From: Nocardia pseudovaccinii NBRC 100343
GTDB lineage: Bacteria > Actinomycetota > Actinomycetes > Mycobacteriales > Mycobacteriaceae
DNA: 64,000 nt
NCBI RefSeq assembly: GCF_001613225.1
Contig: NZ_BDBY01000121.1
Span: forward strand, 50,226-114,225
Direction of reading: 5' to 3'
Below the pieces are notes generated by a model. The model saw nothing but the letters and a program-made list of their open reading frames with translations. It made no database searches and was not told the DNA's origin. A program made the translations under genes and the position numbers. Shown here in pieces: positions 61,274 to 64,000 of this stretch. Every line of letters begins with the position of its first letter. The first letter of the stretch is position 1.

Positions 61274-62056
61274 GTGACGACGGCAAAGAAGATCGTCACA
61301 CGCTCGGAGCGAGATCGCGTGCGCCCGAAGAAGGTTCCCGAGATGATCGCCAACCGGATCCGTCAGATGATCGCCCGAGGAGAGATCAGCGACGGTGAAT
61401 GGCTACCCACCGAACCTCAACTGATCGAGATGTTCGGAGTATCGCGCCCCACCCTCCGAGAGGCATTCCGACTACTCGAGGCAGACTCGCTTGTGACGAT
61501 CCGGCGGGGCCCACCCGGCGGCGCCCGCGTAACGATCCCCGGCCCCGAGGCCGCCGCATCCCAATTCGGCCTTCTACTCACACTATCGGGCACGAGCCTG
61601 CAGGACGTGTACGAAGCAAGAATGCTGATCGAACCGTCCGCAGCCCGCGTCCTGGCCGAACGCGGCAATGCCGCAGCACGCAAAGCCTTGGCGGCCGAAG
61701 TCGATCAAATCAAGATGCTGGTCGACTCCCCCGCCGAGTTCACTGCAGCATCGGTGCGGTTTCACCTTCACCTGGTCGACTTGGCGGGCAACAAAACACT
61801 CACCGCCGTAGTCAGCATGCTGACCGAGATCCTCACCCAGCACATGGCCAAGGTCATCCACGACAACCCGACGAAACACGCCGAATTCACCACGCAAGAC
61901 CAACGCGCCCTCCGCGCGTACCAGAAACTGGTCGCACTCATACAGGCCAAGGACGGCGAAGGCGCCGAAAAATTCTGGATAAAACACATGAAGGCAGCTC
62001 GCGAATACATGTTGCATGTCGACGACACCACCCAAATCGTCGACCTACTGGACTAA
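61274..62056 (+). CDS. FadR/GntR-family transcriptional regulator
   Basis: A 260-residue GntR regulator of the FadR (FCD) subfamily. The winged helix includes IANRIRQMIARGEISDGEWL and FGVSRPTLREAFRLLEADSL (about 25-90). The FCD domain follows, with MLIEPSAARVLAERG and SVRFHLHLVDLAGNKTL. GTG start after GGGAGG. It is divergent from the molybdenum-hydroxylase operon and upstream of a thioesterase gene. The ACTAA-N6-TTAGT sites at 60921 and 62271 flank it on both sides, making it the best candidate for the protein that binds them. It is a paralogue of the regulator at 22263. Confidence 0.93.
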   Translation: MTTAKKIVTRSERDRVRPKKVPEMIANRIRQMIARGEISDGEWLPTEPQLIEMFGVSRPTLREAFRLLEADSLVTIRRGPPGGARVTIPGPEAAASQFGLLLTLSGTSLQDVYEARMLIEPSAARVLAERGNAAARKALAAEVDQIKMLVDSPAEFTAASVRFHLHLVDLAGNKTLTAVVSMLTEILTQHMAKVIHDNPTKHAEFTTQDQRALRAYQKLVALIQAKDGEGAEKFWIKHMKAAREYMLHVDDTTQIVDLLD

Positions 62057-62270
62057 CCAAAGCCGTTCGGATCGACCCGCACACCGAAGATGCCCGCGCA
62101 CAACAGGATGCATCGTCGTGCACGCGCATAGCTTTGCCCGCGTATGTGATTGACGCACACTACCCACGAATCGCTGACGCCCGACCCCCGGGTTCCACGC
62201 TGGGCTGCGCGGCTTCACTCCGATAATCCGACCAGGCGCATCATGTAACTTCTTCAGTTCGAATCAACTA

Positions 62271-62286
62271 ACTAATCATCGTTAGC
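62271..62286. promoter_or_regulatory. ACTAA-N6-TTAG operator before thioesterase
   Basis: ACTAATCATCGTTAGC matches 13 of 16 bases of the site at 60921-60936. It lies about 70 bases before the thioesterase start. The gap from 62057 shows no gene. Confidence 0.62.
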
Positions 62287-62353
62287 ATTGTAGACTGACT
62301 TGCGGGTGGCACATCAGCTCAGGACCGCCCAACGAGAAGAAACAGGTGGATCC

Positions 62354-62821
62354 ATGACATCAACCGCGGAGCGCGACGATAGCGCCCTGCGTATCGCAGA
62401 CTTCTCCGTCACCCGCGAGATGACCACGCGGTGGTCCGACAACGATATGTACGGCCACCTCAACAATGCGGTCTACTACGAACTGTTCGATGCCGCGATC
62501 AACAGCTGGATCATCGAACAGACCGGGTTCGATGCCACGAGTTCCGACGTCCTCGGCGTTGTCGCGGAATCCGGATGCCGCTACTTTCAGCAGGTCACCT
62601 ACCCGAACGATGTTCTCGTCGCCTTGCGCATCGCTCGACTGGGTCATAGCAGCGTGGCCTATGACCTCGGACTGTTCGAGATCACCAGTCACGTCGACTC
62701 CGCATCGCTCCCAATCGCAGCTCGTGGCCGTTGGGTTCACGTATATGTCGACAGGCGATCGCGCCAGCCCACCGCCGTACCGACCCAGATCCGGGCACTA
62801 CTCGAGGAATACGCACCATAG
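62354..62821 (+). CDS. Hotdog acyl-CoA thioesterase (4HBT family)
   Basis: A 155-residue thioesterase of the YbgC/4-hydroxybenzoyl-CoA type. The catalytic motif is TTRWSDNDMYGHLNNAVYYE, with the nucleophilic/base Asp in WSDNDMYGHLNN. FQQVTYPNDVLVALRI and AVPTQIRALLEEY close the fold. I chose the ATG at 62354 because AGGTGGA precedes it; the frame is open 18 codons earlier. It stands alone behind an ACTAA/TTAG site, likely in the same regulon as the hydroxylase operon. Confidence 0.92.
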   Translation: MTSTAERDDSALRIADFSVTREMTTRWSDNDMYGHLNNAVYYELFDAAINSWIIEQTGFDATSSDVLGVVAESGCRYFQQVTYPNDVLVALRIARLGHSSVAYDLGLFEITSHVDSASLPIAARGRWVHVYVDRRSRQPTAVPTQIRALLEEYAP

Positions 62822-62885
62822 CGACGAGGCGACGCTCGCAGGCCGTTCCAGCTCGGAATCCGGCACGAGCTTCGACCACCCGTAG

Positions 62886-62905
62886 ACTAATTACCACTAA
62901 TTAGT
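62886..62905. promoter_or_regulatory. ACTAA/TTAGT element before ligase fragment
   Basis: ACTAATTACCACTAATTAGT contains the perfect palindrome ACTAATTAGT (62896-62905) preceded by a further ACTAATTA. It uses the same half-sites as 60921 and 62271 but with different spacing. It is 12 bases from the ligase fragment start. Confidence 0.5.
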
Positions 62906-62916
62906 ACAGAGAATTG

Positions 62917-63192
62917 ATGATCCACACCGACGTGATCGCACCCATCCCCACACTTCTGAAACAACATACGGCGTTGCGCCCGAATGACATCGCGTTCGTG
63001 GACGAGCGCAAGGCCGTCTCCTACAGCGAAGTCGATAGCCGAACTGCACATCTGGCGGGTCACCTTATCGAGGCAGGTGTCACCGACGGCGACCGGATGG
63101 TGATGTACCTGGACAACTGCATCGAAGCCGCCGAGGGGTATCTGGTTGCGCCACGAGCCGGGATCGTCGCAACCTGCGACGCCACCTCTTGA
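62917..63192 (+). pseudogene. Acyl-CoA synthetase, N-terminal fragment
   Basis: The 91 codons match only the beginning of an ANL ligase: TLLKQHTALRPNDIAFVDER, VSYSEVDSRTAHLAGHLIEA and GDRMVMYLDNCIEAAEGYL. The frame then ends at TGA (63192) about 60 residues before the first ATP motif, while the family needs about 500 residues. The next gene begins 31 bases later, so the remainder is deleted, not just shifted. The start and promoter look intact, so a short product may still be made, but it cannot be an active ligase. Confidence 0.8.
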
Positions 63193-63223
63193 AGTGGGTT
63201 GGGCCCGCAGGAACGGAGAACTG

Positions 63224-64000
63224 ATGAAGATACGCGGCGCGGTGCTCGAGCAGATCGGTCGGAGTCGTCCTTATGCACAGTCGAAACCGATCGTGGTGGG
63301 TGAACTCGACCTCGAACCACCCGGCTCGGGAGAAATTCTGGTCCGCGTCGAGGCCGCCGGCGTCTGCCACTCCGATTTGTCGGTCGTCGATGGCAACCGA
63401 GTCCGGCCGACTCCGATGCTGCTCGGACACGAGGCCGCCGGACGCATAGAACGGCTGGGACCCGGCGTAGATGATCTGACCGTCGGACAACGGGTGGTCA
63501 TGACGTTCTTACCCCGTTGCGGTAGGTGTCGGGCCTGTGACACTGACGGACGCCTGCCTTGCACACCCGGCACAGTTGCCAACAACGAGGGAACACTCCT
63601 CGGCGGCGGAGTCCGACTGCATCGCAACGGCATTGCGGTCAAACACCATCTCGGCATTTCCGGGTTCGCAACACACACTGTCGTGGACCGCCGCTCTGTG
63701 GTGCCCGTCGATGACGATGTGCCACCCGACGTCGCCGCTGTCCTCGGCTGCGCGGTGTTGACCGGTGGTGGCGCGATCATCAATGCGGCACAACCCCGAC
63801 CGGACGACACGGTAATGGTTGTCGGACTCGGTGGCGTCGGAATGGCAGCGCTGCTTACTGCCGTCGCAGCTGGACATGGCGAAGTCATCGGCGTCGACGC
63901 GATCCCGGACAAACTCGACCATGCGCGCATGGCGGGGGCGATCGGATACTCTCCCCAGGAGATCGCCGAACGCGGGATCACGGCGGCGGTCGTGATCGAA
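63224..64000 (+). CDS. Zinc-dependent alcohol dehydrogenase (MDR), partial
   Basis: The first 259 codons of a medium-chain zinc alcohol dehydrogenase; it runs off the right edge, about 110 codons short. The catalytic-zinc Cys is in AAGVCHSDLSVVDGNR and the His in MLLGHEAAGRIE. The structural zinc cysteines are in RCGRCRACDTDGRLPC. The cofactor fold begins VMVVGLGGVGMAALL. The ATG at 63224 follows ACGGAGAA. It probably oxidises a primary alcohol to the aldehyde. Transcribed together with the truncated ligase ahead of it. Confidence 0.93.
   Translation, partial: MKIRGAVLEQIGRSRPYAQSKPIVVGELDLEPPGSGEILVRVEAAGVCHSDLSVVDGNRVRPTPMLLGHEAAGRIERLGPGVDDLTVGQRVVMTFLPRCGRCRACDTDGRLPCTPGTVANNEGTLLGGGVRLHRNGIAVKHHLGISGFATHTVVDRRSVVPVDDDVPPDVAAVLGCAVLTGGGAIINAAQPRPDDTVMVVGLGGVGMAALLTAVAAGHGEVIGVDAIPDKLDHARMAGAIGYSPQEIAERGITAAVVIE

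Noticed and set aside
1..64000. CRISPR array, rRNA, tRNA or riboswitch
   Set aside because: No spaced direct-repeat array, no rRNA or tRNA sequence and no recognisable riboswitch fold was seen on reading through the window.

Overview
The window is high-GC actinobacterial DNA, most like Nocardia or Rhodococcus (Mycobacteriales). The signs are the gene style (frequent GTG starts, 1-4 nt overlaps, GGAGG ribosome sites), a mycofactocin-coupled SDR, a conservon-type kinase/roadblock pair, a FadE34-type double acyl-CoA dehydrogenase and two Nocardia-style secreted glycine-rich proteins. The genus is inferred from protein style; no rRNA or tRNA is present to confirm it.

Layout. 1-660: decayed mobile DNA (tyrosine recombinase and IS1380-type transposase fragments). 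776-31833: a dense block of CoA-dependent catabolism. It holds five acyl-CoA dehydrogenases (one a natural double-domain fusion), two acyl-CoA ligases, three crotonases, one thiolase, a thiolase-like/DUF35 pair, a double-domain CaiB/BaiF protein plus its decayed paralogue, an aldehyde dehydrogenase, SDRs, a FAS1/MaoC-type dehydratase, a TesB thioesterase and an APH-like kinase next to an ACAD10/11-like dehydrogenase. 31930-32300: a shrunken copy of the DUF2889/TetR locus found intact at 43829-45602. 32423-36243: an AraC regulator facing a tandem SnoaL-like protein, a zinc macrodomain hydrolase and a class M sirtuin, a probable protein ADP-ribosylation module. 36319-40000: sparse DNA with two paralogous exported proteins and gene remnants. 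40364-46540: CaiB/BaiF protein, AtuA-like protein, DUF2889 protein, TetR and SDR. 46712-49825: a conservon reduced to sensor kinase plus roadblock protein, then a fused scrap of pyruvate-dehydrogenase-type E1 genes. 50050-60909: hotdog thioesterase, amidohydrolase, TetR, thiolase and a seven-gene molybdenum-hydroxylase operon (CoxG, MBL hydrolase, SDR, CoxL, crotonase, CoxM, CoxS). 61274-64000: a FadR-type regulator, a thioesterase, a truncated acyl-CoA ligase and the start of a zinc alcohol dehydrogenase.

How it fits together. Most genes encode steps that activate carboxylic acids to CoA thioesters, oxidise or hydrate them, and cleave them; the molybdenum hydroxylase could supply an oxygen-inserting step. 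The substrate cannot be read from sequence; branched, cyclic or hydroxylated acids of terpenoid or aromatic origin are reasonable guesses. Promoters across the block share AT-rich elements: an ACCTAGTTAAC-like core in the left two thirds and ACTAA-N6-TTAGT in the right end. Two paralogous FadR/GntR regulators and three complete TetR regulators are encoded among them, which suggests one or two local regulons. The least expected component is the sirtuin/macrodomain pair, which has no lipoate or GcvH genes beside it.
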